This document shows, one piece after another, positions 33,252-42,146 of a stretch of DNA of 45,574 nucleotides (position 1 is its first letter; each line of letters starts with the position of its first letter). The translations under genes were made by a program, and so were the position numbers. This DNA comes from Lacticaseibacillus songhuajiangensis (GTDB taxonomy: Bacteria; Bacillota; Bacilli; Lactobacillales; Lactobacillaceae), in NCBI RefSeq assembly GCF_003946025.1, contig NZ_RHNR01000015.1, positions 1 to 45,574 of the forward strand, given 5' to 3'. The notes under the pieces are model-generated. The model had not been told where the DNA came from. It was given only the letters and a program-made list of their open reading frames with translations, and did no database searches.

Positions 33252-34235
33252 ATGGCGAAGCGGTCCTTACGTTTGCCGATGCGGCATAAACACGTTGAAA
33301 AGGAACCAAATATACCAATTTACAAGCGGCACCTGACCGCCCGCGGTCGGTTTCTGGCGACCGTGCGGCTGTTCTTCCGCCGCCTCGGTGAAGCACAGAT
33401 TGACCAGGCAGCCGCGGCGCTGGCGTATTACGCCATCTTGTCGCTGTTTCCAACGGCCCTGCTGGTCATTAACATTTTGCCCCACTTGGGGCTGCGGTTC
33501 ACTGGACTCAGCAACGTGCTGAGTCAACTCATTCCGGGCAATGTGTTGGCGACTATTCACCCAGTCCTGCACGATTTAGCTGCCCATCCGAGCACAACCT
33601 GGCTGGGAATCGGGGCGGTGCTGACCTTGTGGGCGGCCAGTCTGGGAATTGCGTCACTGAAGAGCGCCTATAACCGCGCCTACAAAATTAAGGCGAACGT
33701 CCAGAATTTTGTCCTCGCGCGCGTGGTTTCCATGGTGATGATGGTGATTCTGGTCATTGCCGTGATTGGCACGATGATTGTGTTCGCCTTCGGGCAGCAA
33801 TTCATTGAGTGGTTGACGGAGCAGTTAACGCTGCCGACCGCCTGGCTGAACGTCTTCATGACGTGGCGCTGGCCGGCGACCGTCAGCATCCTGGTGGTTG
33901 CGCTCATCGTGGTGGATTATTATCTGCCCAACGCTCGCATGAAGTTCTGGACCATCACACCAGGGGTCATTTTTACAACGGCCGGCTGGTTGGTACTCTC
34001 GCAGGTGTTTTCCTGGTACATGCAGTACTTCGGCAAAACCTTCAACACCTACGGCACACTTGGGGCGTTCATCGTCCTGCTTCTGTGGTTGTTCTTCAGC
34101 TCTGCAATCATGATTATCGGCGCCATTTTGAATGCGGTGCTACACGAGTACTTTTACGGTCAGGCGGAGCCAACCCAGGGCAAGTTTTATGATTTCGGGC
34201 GGCGGCTCGTCAATATCTTTAAGAATATGAATTAG
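33252..34235 (+). CDS. YihY/virulence factor BrkB family membrane protein (copy 2)
   Basis: 327-residue polytopic membrane protein, paralogous to the product of 7152-8084. Shared blocks are the AAALAYYAILSLFPTALL start of the family domain, WAASLGIASLKSAYNRAY, and the closing GAFIVLLLWLFFSSAIMIIGA. About six membrane segments with a basic cytosolic N-terminus. GAGGGGAGG lies 8 bases before the ATG. It sits between map and a mini Wzz-like gene, with short gaps on both sides. Confidence 0.9.
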   Translation: MAKRSLRLPMRHKHVEKEPNIPIYKRHLTARGRFLATVRLFFRRLGEAQIDQAAAALAYYAILSLFPTALLVINILPHLGLRFTGLSNVLSQLIPGNVLATIHPVLHDLAAHPSTTWLGIGAVLTLWAASLGIASLKSAYNRAYKIKANVQNFVLARVVSMVMMVILVIAVIGTMIVFAFGQQFIEWLTEQLTLPTAWLNVFMTWRWPATVSILVVALIVVDYYLPNARMKFWTITPGVIFTTAGWLVLSQVFSWYMQYFGKTFNTYGTLGAFIVLLLWLFFSSAIMIIGAILNAVLHEYFYGQAEPTQGKFYDFGRRLVNIFKNMN

Positions 34236-34256
34236 TGAAATGTTGGGAGAATTACT

Positions 34257-34814
34257 ATGGATGGCAGAAAGCGGTCAGAATTAAAACGGCGCTCAAAGAG
34301 CACCCACAAGTGGTTCATCACGCTGTGGAGCATTATCATTTGCACATGGATTGGCCTTGCTGCCAGCTACTTTGTGATCAAACCGAGTTATGGCACCGAG
34401 ACCCAGTTGCTTTTGCAAAAGGATGCGGCAACTGCACGTGACTTGCTCACAACCCGCGCCGTGCAGCAAACGGCTGCGGATGCAGCGGGTGTCAGTCGTA
34501 GTGCGCTTAAGCAGGGTCTGCAGATTGAGCAGCACAAGGGCAGCCGCGTGGTGACGCTCAAACTAAAATTGGCCAAGTCCGGCGCCGCAAAGGCCGCGGA
34601 GAATAGCCTGACAGAGCAACTGCGCAAGGAAGCGGGCGTCAAAGTATTGAGTGCGCCAGCGGCCAGCAAACATGCGGACATTCACTTGCTCCGCAATGGC
34701 TTAATTAGCGCGGCCGCAGGGCTAGTGCTGGGACTCATCATTTCGTTCTGGCCGCGCCCGAAGTACTTGGTCACGACTGACGAACTGGATGCGCCCAAGC
34801 GGCAACGGCGCTAG
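34257..34814 (+). CDS. Small two-helix membrane protein resembling a reduced Wzz/YveK chain-length regulator
   Basis: 185 residues. A basic N-terminus, membrane helix 1 (about 19-41), an extracellular domain of about 100 residues (YGTETQLLLQKDAATARDLL and a helical stretch), membrane helix 2 (about 143-163) followed by FWPRPKY, and a basic tail. The layout with a Pro-containing second helix resembles Wzz/CpsC/YveK polysaccharide chain-length proteins, but it is smaller and no tyrosine kinase or glycosyltransferase gene is adjacent. GGGAGA lies 6 bases before the ATG, and the BrkB gene ends 21 bases earlier. Confidence 0.65.
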   Translation: MDGRKRSELKRRSKSTHKWFITLWSIIICTWIGLAASYFVIKPSYGTETQLLLQKDAATARDLLTTRAVQQTAADAAGVSRSALKQGLQIEQHKGSRVVTLKLKLAKSGAAKAAENSLTEQLRKEAGVKVLSAPAASKHADIHLLRNGLISAAAGLVLGLIISFWPRPKYLVTTDELDAPKRQRR

Positions 34815-34982
34815 GCTGAAGCACAGAATGGGAGCGGATGCTCCTATTTTTGCGTGCCCAGGGTAGCATAATGATTGTATTTTGGTAAAAACGCACAACC
34901 AGAGTGAAGCGGAATTGACACAAAGGTGTACACTGAAGTTTCGGAAATGGTTAGTGGACCAGTGGAAGGGGTAGTAACACAG

Positions 34983-36053
34983 GTGGTTACAGCAAAAGCA
35001 CCCGGAAAATTGTACATCGCCGGCGAATATGCGGTGGTGGAAACGGGTTATCCAGCCATAGTTGTGGCGATGAATCAATTTGTGACCGTAACGGTGGAAA
35101 AGGCGGCCGAATACGGCAGCATTTTGTCCAAACAGTACCAGGAGAACTCAATCTACTGGCGCCGCGAAGGCGGTAATCTGGTTTTCGACAACCGGGACAA
35201 TCCCTTCCATTACATTTTGTCCGCAATTCGGCTGACGGAAGAATACGCCACCCAGTGCGGCAAGGAACTCGGCTTGTACAAGTTGGCGGTGGATTCCGAT
35301 TTGGATTCCATTGACGGCAAGAAGTACGGCTTGGGCAGTTCCGCCGCGGTGACCGTGGCGACCGTGAAGGCACTCAACGAATTCTACGATTTGCAGATGA
35401 GTGCGCCCCAGCTTTACAAGCTGGCGGCGATTGCGCATCTGGAAGTGCAGGGGAATGGCTCACTGGGCGACATTGCGGCCTCTGTTTATGGTGGCTGGAT
35501 TGCCTACCGGTCCTTTGATAAGGACTGGCTGGCGCTTGCACGCAAGCAGTACAGCCTCAGTGAACTGCTGACAATGGACTGGCCGCGCTTGCAGATTGAG
35601 TTGCTGACACCACCAAGCAATTTGCGGCTCCTGGTTGGGTGGACCGGTTCGCCGGCATCGACTTCCCAGTTGGTCGACAAGATTGCCCTGGCTAAAGCGC
35701 AGAAGCATGAAGAATACGCTCAGTTTCTGGCGGACAGCGAGCAAACGATTGAAAATCTGATTGCGGGTTTTCGGGCGCAGAGTCTTGAGATCATCCAAAA
35801 AGGCATTAATGAGAACCGGCGCTTGTTGGCGCGCCTCGCGGATTTCTCCGGCGTGCAGATTGAAACTAAGCCGCTCAAACGGCTGCGGCAGATTGCCGAC
35901 AGCTTCGGCGGTGCCGCCAAGTTCTCTGGTGCCGGTGGTGGGGACTGCGGGATTGTGATTATTGATCGCGCCAAGTCCGTCACCCCCCTCTTGCAGCAGT
36001 GGCGGCAGGCGGCAATTGAGCCACTGGATTTACGAGTGCACGAGATTGATTAA
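34983..36053 (+). CDS. mvaK2: Phosphomevalonate kinase
   Basis: GHMP kinase that turns mevalonate-5-phosphate into the diphosphate. 356 residues: AKAPGKLYIAGEYAVVE at the start, the ATP loop KYGLGSSAAVTVATVKAL, and the C-terminal FSGAGGGDCGI motif. GTG 34983 is preferred as start because it gives the N-terminus usual for the family and has AAGGGG 11 bases upstream; ATG 34947 and GTG 34926 are in frame but lack ribosome sites. The mevalonate kinase, decarboxylase and IPP isomerase genes often found beside it are absent here; the earlier pathway genes are 4 kb downstream. Confidence 0.94.
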   Translation: MVTAKAPGKLYIAGEYAVVETGYPAIVVAMNQFVTVTVEKAAEYGSILSKQYQENSIYWRREGGNLVFDNRDNPFHYILSAIRLTEEYATQCGKELGLYKLAVDSDLDSIDGKKYGLGSSAAVTVATVKALNEFYDLQMSAPQLYKLAAIAHLEVQGNGSLGDIAASVYGGWIAYRSFDKDWLALARKQYSLSELLTMDWPRLQIELLTPPSNLRLLVGWTGSPASTSQLVDKIALAKAQKHEEYAQFLADSEQTIENLIAGFRAQSLEIIQKGINENRRLLARLADFSGVQIETKPLKRLRQIADSFGGAAKFSGAGGGDCGIVIIDRAKSVTPLLQQWRQAAIEPLDLRVHEID

Positions 36054-36065
36054 TGAGTGCGAATG

Positions 36066-36108
36066 AAGCGGTGGGGATGCCGATTAGATGGTATCCCCGC
36101 CGCTTTTT
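36066..36108 (+). terminator. Terminator after mvaK2
   Basis: A 16-bp stem (36066-36081 with 36090-36105, with G-U/A-C irregularities) followed by five T. Confidence 0.85.
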
Positions 36109-36110
36109 CC

Positions 36111-36139
36111 TTGTACAAATTGTACCGCAGACCTACACT
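36111..36139 (+). promoter_or_regulatory. Promoter of the four-helix membrane protein gene
   Basis: TTGTAC (36111-36116), a 17-bp spacer and TACACT (36134-36139). A second TTGTAC overlaps at 36120-36125. Confidence 0.55.
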
Positions 36140-36183
36140 AATCACGGTATGGTTCAGGCGTTGCAGTTGTTTGGAGGCACGAG

Positions 36184-36621
36184 ATGGCTAAACATCAATT
36201 GGCAACACTCTTGACCGGCTTATGGTTGGGAGCGGAAGTACTCGTTTTGTTTTGGCAGCAAAAGTTGCTCGGTAACGCGCTGCCGTTGTCAATCAATATG
36301 TTCACCGGTAAACCAGAAATGGCGTACGTGTACACGGGTAGCATTCTCTGGCCGACGCTGTTGCTGCTATGCGGCATCACTTTTGTGGGTTGGATGTTGC
36401 AACAATTGGCGACAATCGTGGCGACGCGGCCACTTCCGTACGCGGCGGTGTTCGCCACGCTCATCTTCGCCGTGGGTGTGTACTTGCCGATTGTTGGCCT
36501 CGGCTTTGAAGCTTTTGCGTTTGGCGCGGTGGGTTTTGGCATTTTGTGGATTCGTGCACTAACTGTACTGCTTATTTTGCTACTTGTCTTGCGCAGCTTG
36601 CAGCCCGTGTTTCAGCACTAA
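36184..36621 (+). CDS. Four-helix membrane protein, unknown function
   Basis: 145 residues with four hydrophobic segments (about 5-25, 50-75, 82-103 and 108-137) and short loops. I do not recognise a family; it vaguely recalls small DUF4149-type proteins. GGAGGC lies 5-8 bases before the ATG, and the gene has its own promoter and a shared downstream terminator. Confidence 0.7.
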   Translation: MAKHQLATLLTGLWLGAEVLVLFWQQKLLGNALPLSINMFTGKPEMAYVYTGSILWPTLLLLCGITFVGWMLQQLATIVATRPLPYAAVFATLIFAVGVYLPIVGLGFEAFAFGAVGFGILWIRALTVLLILLLVLRSLQPVFQH

Positions 36622-36650
36622 CTGGTGACGTCATTCTAGTTACGCGCAAC

Positions 36651-36692
36651 AAAAAAATCCGCCATTCATCGCTGATGAACGGCGGATTTTTT
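36651..36692. terminator. Bidirectional terminator between the membrane protein gene and galU
   Basis: A long stem with A and T tracts at the ends (AAAAAATCCGCC and its complement, inner TTCATC/GATGAA, one mismatch) serves both converging genes. Confidence 0.92.
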
Positions 36693-36700
36693 GCTAGAGA

Positions 36701-37615
36701 TTATTTCTTTGTCTTCTTGGCAGCCGCTGCGTCTTCGGCAGCCAGCTGCTTGGCGAGGTTTTCGATGTAAGGGCGAAGCTGGTCCTTAACTTCAGGGTGC
36801 GTCAAACCGTATTCAATGGTGGTCTGGACGAAGCCGAACTTGTTCCCAACGTCGTAGCGGTCGCCAGTGAATTCGTGGGCGAACACGCGCTGGGTCTTGT
36901 TTAGTGTGTCAATGGCATCGGTCAGCTGAATTTCGCCCCCCTTACCAGGCTTCTGCTTGGCCAGAATGTCGAAAATTTCGGGGGTCAGCAGGTAGCGCCC
37001 GATGATTGCCAGGTCAGAAGGTGCGTCTTCAACGGCCGGCTTTTCGACGAAGCGGGAAACGTTGAAGAGGCCTGGTTCAACTTCGTTACTTGGGTCGATC
37101 ACCCCGTATGCGGAGACTTCTTCATGAGGCACGCGCTTAACGGCCAGGATGGAACTGTGGGTCTTTTCGTATTCGTTGATGAGCTGCTTGGTGAGTGGTA
37201 CCTTGTCGCTCATCAGGTCATCACCGAGCATCACGACAAAAGGTTCGTCGGCGATGAAGGACTTGGCCAAACGCACCGCATCACCCAAACCATTCGGGTA
37301 TGGCTGGCGGACGAAGAAGAGGTTAACACCGATGTCGGTGGTGGAGTGCACGAGTTCAAGCAGTGCATCCTTGTGCTTTTCCTTCAGATTGGCTTCCAGT
37401 TCAGGCGCGGAGTCGAAGTGATCTTCAATCGAGCGCTTCTGTTTACCCTCGACAATCAGAATGTCTTCAATACCGGAAGCTTTAGCCTCCTCAACGATGA
37501 ACTGAATCGTTGGCTTATCAACGATTGGCAACATTTCCTTTGCCAGCGCCTTGGTGGCTGGCAAAAAACGGGTCCCAAGCCCAGCAGCAGGAATAACAGC
37601 CTTGCGTACTTTCAT
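36701..37615 (-). CDS. galU: UTP-glucose-1-phosphate uridylyltransferase
   Basis: Makes UDP-glucose for galactose metabolism, glycolipids and exopolysaccharide. 304 residues with the nucleotide-binding start [28 protein letters not shown], the VMLGDDL motif, and the [20 protein letters not shown] region. ATG 37615 has AAGGAGA 8-9 bases upstream; the longer frame from 37651 spans that site. A Lys/Ala-rich C-terminal tail ends the protein. UDP-glucose made here can be converted to UDP-galactose, which feeds the Glf reaction encoded at 1376-2491. Confidence 0.96.
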   Translation of the reverse strand: MKVRKAVIPAAGLGTRFLPATKALAKEMLPIVDKPTIQFIVEEAKASGIEDILIVEGKQKRSIEDHFDSAPELEANLKEKHKDALLELVHSTTDIGVNLFFVRQPYPNGLGDAVRLAKSFIADEPFVVMLGDDLMSDKVPLTKQLINEYEKTHSSILAVKRVPHEEVSAYGVIDPSNEVEPGLFNVSRFVEKPAVEDAPSDLAIIGRYLLTPEIFDILAKQKPGKGGEIQLTDAIDTLNKTQRVFAHEFTGDRYDVGNKFGFVQTTIEYGLTHPEVKDQLRPYIENLAKQLAAEDAAAAKKTKK

Positions 37616-37801
37616 TTTGACGTTCTCCTTAATCATTATTGATACTGTCATTCTACTAGATGCGGGCGGGACTTGGTAGTCACCGCGGCAATCTTCATAA
37701 ATTCAACAGCGATGCTTACTAATAGTGAGCATAATTGTAAATGGCAAGAATTGTCCCTCATGCTATAATTACATTAATAGTATGCAAAGGACGCAGTGAT
37801 A

Positions 37802-38533
37802 ATGAAGAAATTTTGGTTAACCGTACTTTCCCTACTGATTTTTGCCGGCGGGGCGTGGGGCATTGTGACGCTCGGGCAGCAGCACCTGGGCAATAGCACT
37901 AGCGCCAGTGTTGCCAGTTCCAGCACCAAGAGCAGTGGCGCTGCTAAGACGACTAGCAGTAGTAGCAAAAAGTCGCAGCAGAAGCAGACCATCAAGTACG
38001 CCGCGCTGGGTGACGGGATTGCTAGTGGTACCGGCGCAAGCAGCACCCATAACGCCTACCAGTACTTGCTCGCCAGCAACTTGCGTAAGAAGTTGAACGC
38101 CAAAGTGACGCTTTCCGGTCAGTGGAATACTGACGGGACGGTTAAGGGGAGCGCGCTACCAGTGCTGAACCACGTGCTGGCTAGCAAGCCTGATCTCATC
38201 ACGATTCAGTACGGGAATGCGGAACAGAATAGCAGTAACCTGTACGCCGCAACGACGGCAGAATACCAGACGAACCTGACGACGCTCGTGCAGGACATTA
38301 AACATCAGGCACCCAAAGCGCACATCATTGTGCTCAGCCCATGGCAGTCTGCCAGTGAAAGTGCCTACGGTGCGGTTGCTAAAAGTGTTGCCAGCAGCAA
38401 CGGTGCCCAGTACGTTGACCTGAGTTCAGTGTTTAGTAATAGCACGAACGTCGCGGCCAACAGCTATCCCAATGATGCGGGGAACGCGGCCATTGCCCAG
38501 TTGCTACTGAACAAAGCCGTGCAGGACTTTTAA
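37802..38533 (+). CDS. Membrane-anchored SGNH/GDSL-fold protein lacking catalytic Ser and His
   Basis: 243 residues. One N-terminal membrane segment (about 4-24), a Ser/Thr/Lys-rich linker (30-63), then an SGNH-hydrolase domain starting YAALGDGIASGTGAS. In active members this motif is GDS; here the Ser position is Gly72. The C-terminal D-x-x-H-P-N motif reads NSYPN with Tyr222 in place of His. The block III equivalent (IQYGNAEQ) keeps G and N but not the usual ND. It is probably a non-catalytic cell-surface binding protein. ATG 37802 fits AAAGGA at 37786-37791 better than the GTG at 37796. Confidence 0.82.
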   Translation: MKKFWLTVLSLLIFAGGAWGIVTLGQQHLGNSTSASVASSSTKSSGAAKTTSSSSKKSQQKQTIKYAALGDGIASGTGASSTHNAYQYLLASNLRKKLNAKVTLSGQWNTDGTVKGSALPVLNHVLASKPDLITIQYGNAEQNSSNLYAATTAEYQTNLTTLVQDIKHQAPKAHIIVLSPWQSASESAYGAVAKSVASSNGAQYVDLSSVFSNSTNVAANSYPNDAGNAAIAQLLLNKAVQDF

Positions 38534-38552
38534 TGATGCGCTGAGGTAACTA

Positions 38553-38591
38553 AAAACGCGCGGGGACAGGTAAAATGTCCCCGCGTGTTTT
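38553..38591 (+). terminator. Terminator after the SGNH-like gene
   Basis: A 16-bp stem with one mismatch (38553-38568 with 38576-38591), A-rich left and TTTT right end. Confidence 0.88.
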
Positions 38592-38696
38592 GCGTCTGCC
38601 GATTTTTACCAAAGCTTTAGCCATCCGTGGTAGCGGTGCGAACCAATGTTTGCTATTCTTAAATAGAAGAAATGTTTAGTAAAGAGGGTTGGTTAT

Positions 38697-39260
38697 ATGC
38701 ACCGCTTGATAAAAAGGATATTTACTTTACTGCTGCTGTGCACGCTGCTTGCCCTAGCGTATGCCGTTTATTTGCGTGATGTCGTGCCCAATACTTGGCA
38801 CGCGGCGCTGGATCCAACCGCGTTCGGCCTCATTAGTGCCTGCGCGATTTGGATTGGGGCATGGGTGTTTATCCATCATTTTCGTTATCGCGACCTGTCA
38901 ATGGAGAAGGTCGACAACATGGACGGTTTCGAATTCGAGCGCTTTTGCGCCTTTGTCCTCAAGAATAATGGCTATCGGCACGTCAGCGTCACTCAGGAGA
39001 GTGGCGATCAGGGTGTCGACATTATTGCCAGTAAGAATAAAAAGAAGTATGGCATCCAGTGCAAACGGTATAACGGCTTTGTCGGCAATCACGCCGTTCA
39101 AGAAGTCTGGAGTGGCTGTGACTACTACGACTTGGACGAAGCGATTGTCCTCAGCAATAGTGAGTTCTCAGACTCCGCCCAAGAACTGGCCACGGAACTG
39201 GGTGTACAGCTGATTAACCGGGATGGTCTGCGCAAACTGATGAAGCATTTGCCGAGCTAA
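38697..39260 (+). CDS. Membrane-tethered Mrr-type restriction endonuclease domain protein
   Basis: 187 residues. Two N-terminal membrane segments (about 8-26 and 43-62) place a C-terminal nuclease domain (about 75-187) at the inner face. The domain starts MDGFEFERFCAFVLKNNGY and carries the Mrr/PD-(D/E)xK variant active site: Asp108 in GVDII and Gln121-x-Lys123 in IQCKRY, with Glu79 or Glu81 as a further ligand. Family members cut DNA, some only when methylated; membrane-tethered forms are widespread but poorly understood. No methyltransferase gene is adjacent. AAAGAGGG precedes the ATG. Confidence 0.88.
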   Translation: MHRLIKRIFTLLLLCTLLALAYAVYLRDVVPNTWHAALDPTAFGLISACAIWIGAWVFIHHFRYRDLSMEKVDNMDGFEFERFCAFVLKNNGYRHVSVTQESGDQGVDIIASKNKKKYGIQCKRYNGFVGNHAVQEVWSGCDYYDLDEAIVLSNSEFSDSAQELATELGVQLINRDGLRKLMKHLPS

Positions 39261-39262
39261 TG

Positions 39263-39550
39263 TTAGTGCAAAATAATGGCGCCGGACTTGAAGCTGCACC
39301 CAAAAATCGGTCGTGAGCCGTCGCTAGTGGCAATGCGCACCGCGAATTGGCGGTATTCGGGCTTGTTTAACAGCACCGCTAGTTCCCAGTGACGCAGTGG
39401 CTTGCGGCCGGTAGCGGCCGGTTTCAAGGTAATGATGGCATCATTGAGTTCATAAGACCCAATATTCACTAGTTTATCGTCCTCCTGAGACATCAGGGGG
39501 GCGTTTTTGCTTAAATCTGCCGTGATGGCAATCATATCAATAACACGCAT
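39263..39550 (-). CDS. Hypothetical protein, 95 residues
   Basis: Small soluble protein, not recognised. It has no signal peptide or membrane helix; the pattern is mostly beta, with NIGSYELNDAIITLKP and IFGCSFKSGAIILH. GGAGG is six bases before ATG 39550, and a perfect TATAAT on the minus strand (39573-39568) lies inside a palindrome, which supports expression and control. The stop lies 2 bases beyond the end of the converging Mrr gene, with no terminator between the two. Confidence 0.7.
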   Translation of the reverse strand: MRVIDMIAITADLSKNAPLMSQEDDKLVNIGSYELNDAIITLKPAATGRKPLRHWELAVLLNKPEYRQFAVRIATSDGSRPIFGCSFKSGAIILH

Positions 39551-39563
39551 GCTATACCTCCAT

Positions 39564-39578
39564 AACGATTATATCGTT
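39564..39578 (-). promoter_or_regulatory. Palindromic operator over the -10 box of the 95-residue gene
   Basis: AACGAT (39564-39569) and ATCGTT (39573-39578) form a perfect inverted repeat around TAT; the minus-strand -10 TATAAT (39573-39568) is embedded in it. No matching regulator is next to it. Confidence 0.5.
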
Positions 39579-39715
39579 TTACTCGGAATTTGAGGATAAG
39601 CATTTTTTAAGGGCGGTCAAAGCGCTACGCGGCGGGATAATTTTCATGTATAATTCTTAAGTACATTAATTGCAGAACATCTTCATTAGATAAAACAATC
39701 ACGGAGGGAATTAGA

Positions 39716-40894
39716 GTGGAAGTTGTCATCGTGTCAGCTGTGCGCACGCCAATCGGTCGGTTTGGTGGGGCGCTTGCAAGCAAAAATGCGGTCGATTTGG
39801 GAATTGTTGCGGCCAAAGCGGCCATTAAACGCGCCGGCATTACGCCGGAACTAATTGACCAATCGATTTTTGGTAACGTCTACCAGGCTGGTTCTGGCCA
39901 AAATGTTGCCCGCCAAATCGCGCTGGGCAGTGGGATGCGCCAGGAGAGCAGTGCCATGACTGTGAACGAGGTGTGCGGCTCTGGTCTCAAGGCGATTCGC
40001 CTGGGCCAGACCGCGATTGTCATGGGCGACGCCGATGTCGTGCTCGTTGGCGGCACAGAGAGTATGAGTTCGGTGCCATACTACAACACCGGGATGCGCT
40101 GGGGGGCCAAATTTGGCAATCAGCAACTCGTTGATGGTCTTGGTCGCGATGGCCTGAACGATGCCTTCAATGGTCTGCCAATGGGTGTGACCGCGGAGAA
40201 CGTGGCGGCGCGGTATACCGTCAGTCGCGAGCAGCAGGATGCGTTCGCCTTGCGGTCGCACCAGCGCGCTCTCGCTGCCACCGCAGCCGGGGCTTTTGCC
40301 GATGAAATTGTGCCGGTGACCGTGCAAAACCGGAAGGCAAGCGTGACCGTGACGACGGATGAAGGTCCACGCGCGGACACCAGCTTAGAAAAGCTGGCGC
40401 GCTTGCGCCCCGCATTCCAAGAAGGCGGCAGTGTTACCGCTGGTAATTCTAGTGCCATTAATGATGGTGCCTCCGCGCTAATTATGATGAGTCGCGAGCA
40501 GGCGGATGAACTGGGCTTGCAGTACCTCGCCGTACTCGACGGCTACGCGGAAATCGGCACGGACCCTGACTACATGGGTTATGCACCGTACCACGTGGTG
40601 AACAAGCTGCTGGACCGCACCACAACGGCGAAGTCGGCCGTCGATCTTTACGAGATCAACGAGGCATTTGCCGCGCAAAGTGTGGCGGTGGTGCGTGACC
40701 TCGAACTGGATGCGGCCCGTGTGAACGTGAATGGCGGCGCAATTGCGCTGGGCCACCCGCTTGGGGACTCTGGTGCCCGTATTGTGGTCACGCTGATTCA
40801 CGCACTGCAGCAGCGGCATGGACATACCGGAGTGGCCGCACTGTGCATCGGTGGTGGCTTGGGTGTCGGCCTGCAGCTGCACGTGGCAGATTAA
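39716..40894 (+). CDS. Acetyl-CoA acetyltransferase (thiolase)
   Basis: Condenses two acetyl-CoA into acetoacetyl-CoA, the first step of the mevalonate route. 392 residues, with nucleophile Cys87 in [10 protein letters not shown], His347 in GHPLG and Cys377 in ALCIGGG all present. The GTG start follows GGAGGGAATTAGA; a TATAAT at 39649-39654 may be its -10. It is the first gene of an operon with HMG-CoA reductase (1 base gap) and HMG-CoA synthase. Confidence 0.96.
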   Translation: MEVVIVSAVRTPIGRFGGALASKNAVDLGIVAAKAAIKRAGITPELIDQSIFGNVYQAGSGQNVARQIALGSGMRQESSAMTVNEVCGSGLKAIRLGQTAIVMGDADVVLVGGTESMSSVPYYNTGMRWGAKFGNQQLVDGLGRDGLNDAFNGLPMGVTAENVAARYTVSREQQDAFALRSHQRALAATAAGAFADEIVPVTVQNRKASVTVTTDEGPRADTSLEKLARLRPAFQEGGSVTAGNSSAINDGASALIMMSREQADELGLQYLAVLDGYAEIGTDPDYMGYAPYHVVNKLLDRTTTAKSAVDLYEINEAFAAQSVAVVRDLELDAARVNVNGGAIALGHPLGDSGARIVVTLIHALQQRHGHTGVAALCIGGGLGVGLQLHVAD

Positions 40895-40895
40895 G

Positions 40896-42146
40896 ATGGC
40901 CAAATTCTACCAGTTAAGTCGTGAAGAGCGCATTGAGCAACTGCAAAAGGCGGGTCAATTGAACGAAACGGCAGCGCGCCTGCTGCGGCAGTCGCCGCTG
41001 CTCCCGGAAGCGACCGCGGCGCACCTGACCGAAAATCAGTTGGGCCAGTTTCCCTTGCCGCTGGGTGTGGTGCACCGCCTGAGAGTGAATGGGTTGACGC
41101 GTGAGGTCGCCATCGTGGGCGAGGAACCCAGCGTTGTCGCAGCTGCGAGTAACGGGGCCCGGATGGCGAGTCTTGGCGGCGGGGTGTACGCCCAGGCGCC
41201 GCAAGCGCACTTGGTCACGGCCGAGATTGTTTATGCCGGTTTAAGCAAGGCCAATTTGCAGCGCATCGATGAAGCGCATGACGACCTTTTGGCAGTGGCG
41301 CAGCGCGCCCATCCCTCCATTGTTCGTCGCGGCGGTGGGGTTCGCGACATCCGCAGCATTGTGAAGGAACAGTTCACCACGGTTCTTGTGACCGTTGATG
41401 TGCAAGAAGCCATGGGGGCCAACATCGTCAATACCATCGCTGAAGCCATTGCTGACCGCCTGGACGTGCTCTTACAGACACGTCGATTGTTTGCCATTTT
41501 GAGTAATTATAGTGAGCAGCTCACGCAAGCTAGTGTGACCATTCCCGTTGCGGGGGTCGCAACTGCTTCCGGCAATGGCGCGGCGGTCGCCGCCCGCATT
41601 GAACTGGCGAGTCGCTACGCGCAGGCCAGCACCGCCCGCGCGACGACGAGTAACAAGGGCGTCATGAATGGCGTTGCCGGCGCCGCGATTGCGCTGGGAA
41701 ATGATTATCGGGCCTTAGAGGCCGGCGTGCATGCTTATGCGGGCCGTGGCCAGGGATACGCGCCGCTCACTAACTGGCGCGTTGATGGCGAATTTTTGCG
41801 CGGCACGATTAGCCTGCCGCTCCAACTGGGGACTGTCGGCGGCGCGATTAGCGCTTTGCCGCTGGCGCGTGTCAGTCGGGAACTGGCGCGCATTGAATGC
41901 GTGCGCGATGAGCAGGAAGTGCTCGCCGCGCTCGGCCTAGTGCAAAATTTGGCCGCCCTGCGCGCACTGGTTGGCCCTGGCATTCAGGCGGGTCACATGG
42001 CTTTGCAGGCCGGGGCACTGGCAATTGCCGCTGGCGCTTCGGGCGGCGAGGTTGACCAGTTAACGGCCCGTCTGCAGGATAGCGAAAAGACATTACGGAA
42101 TGCGCAGCGGCTACTGCAACAGTTGCGACAAGAGGAGGACAAATAA
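40896..42146 (+). CDS. mvaA: Hydroxymethylglutaryl-CoA reductase, class II
   Basis: Reduces HMG-CoA to mevalonate (or the reverse) with NAD(P)H. 416 residues of the bacterial class II type: KFYQLSREERIEQL start, MGANIVNTI, SNKGVMNGV with the catalytic lysine, and the C-terminal His of QAGHMAL. The ATG lies one base after the thiolase stop with no clear ribosome site, so translation is probably coupled. Its stop overlaps the start of mvaS. An earlier in-frame ATG inside the thiolase gene (40818) would give a foreign N-terminus. Confidence 0.95.
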   Translation: MAKFYQLSREERIEQLQKAGQLNETAARLLRQSPLLPEATAAHLTENQLGQFPLPLGVVHRLRVNGLTREVAIVGEEPSVVAAASNGARMASLGGGVYAQAPQAHLVTAEIVYAGLSKANLQRIDEAHDDLLAVAQRAHPSIVRRGGGVRDIRSIVKEQFTTVLVTVDVQEAMGANIVNTIAEAIADRLDVLLQTRRLFAILSNYSEQLTQASVTIPVAGVATASGNGAAVAARIELASRYAQASTARATTSNKGVMNGVAGAAIALGNDYRALEAGVHAYAGRGQGYAPLTNWRVDGEFLRGTISLPLQLGTVGGAISALPLARVSRELARIECVRDEQEVLAALGLVQNLAALRALVGPGIQAGHMALQAGALAIAAGASGGEVDQLTARLQDSEKTLRNAQRLLQQLRQEEDK

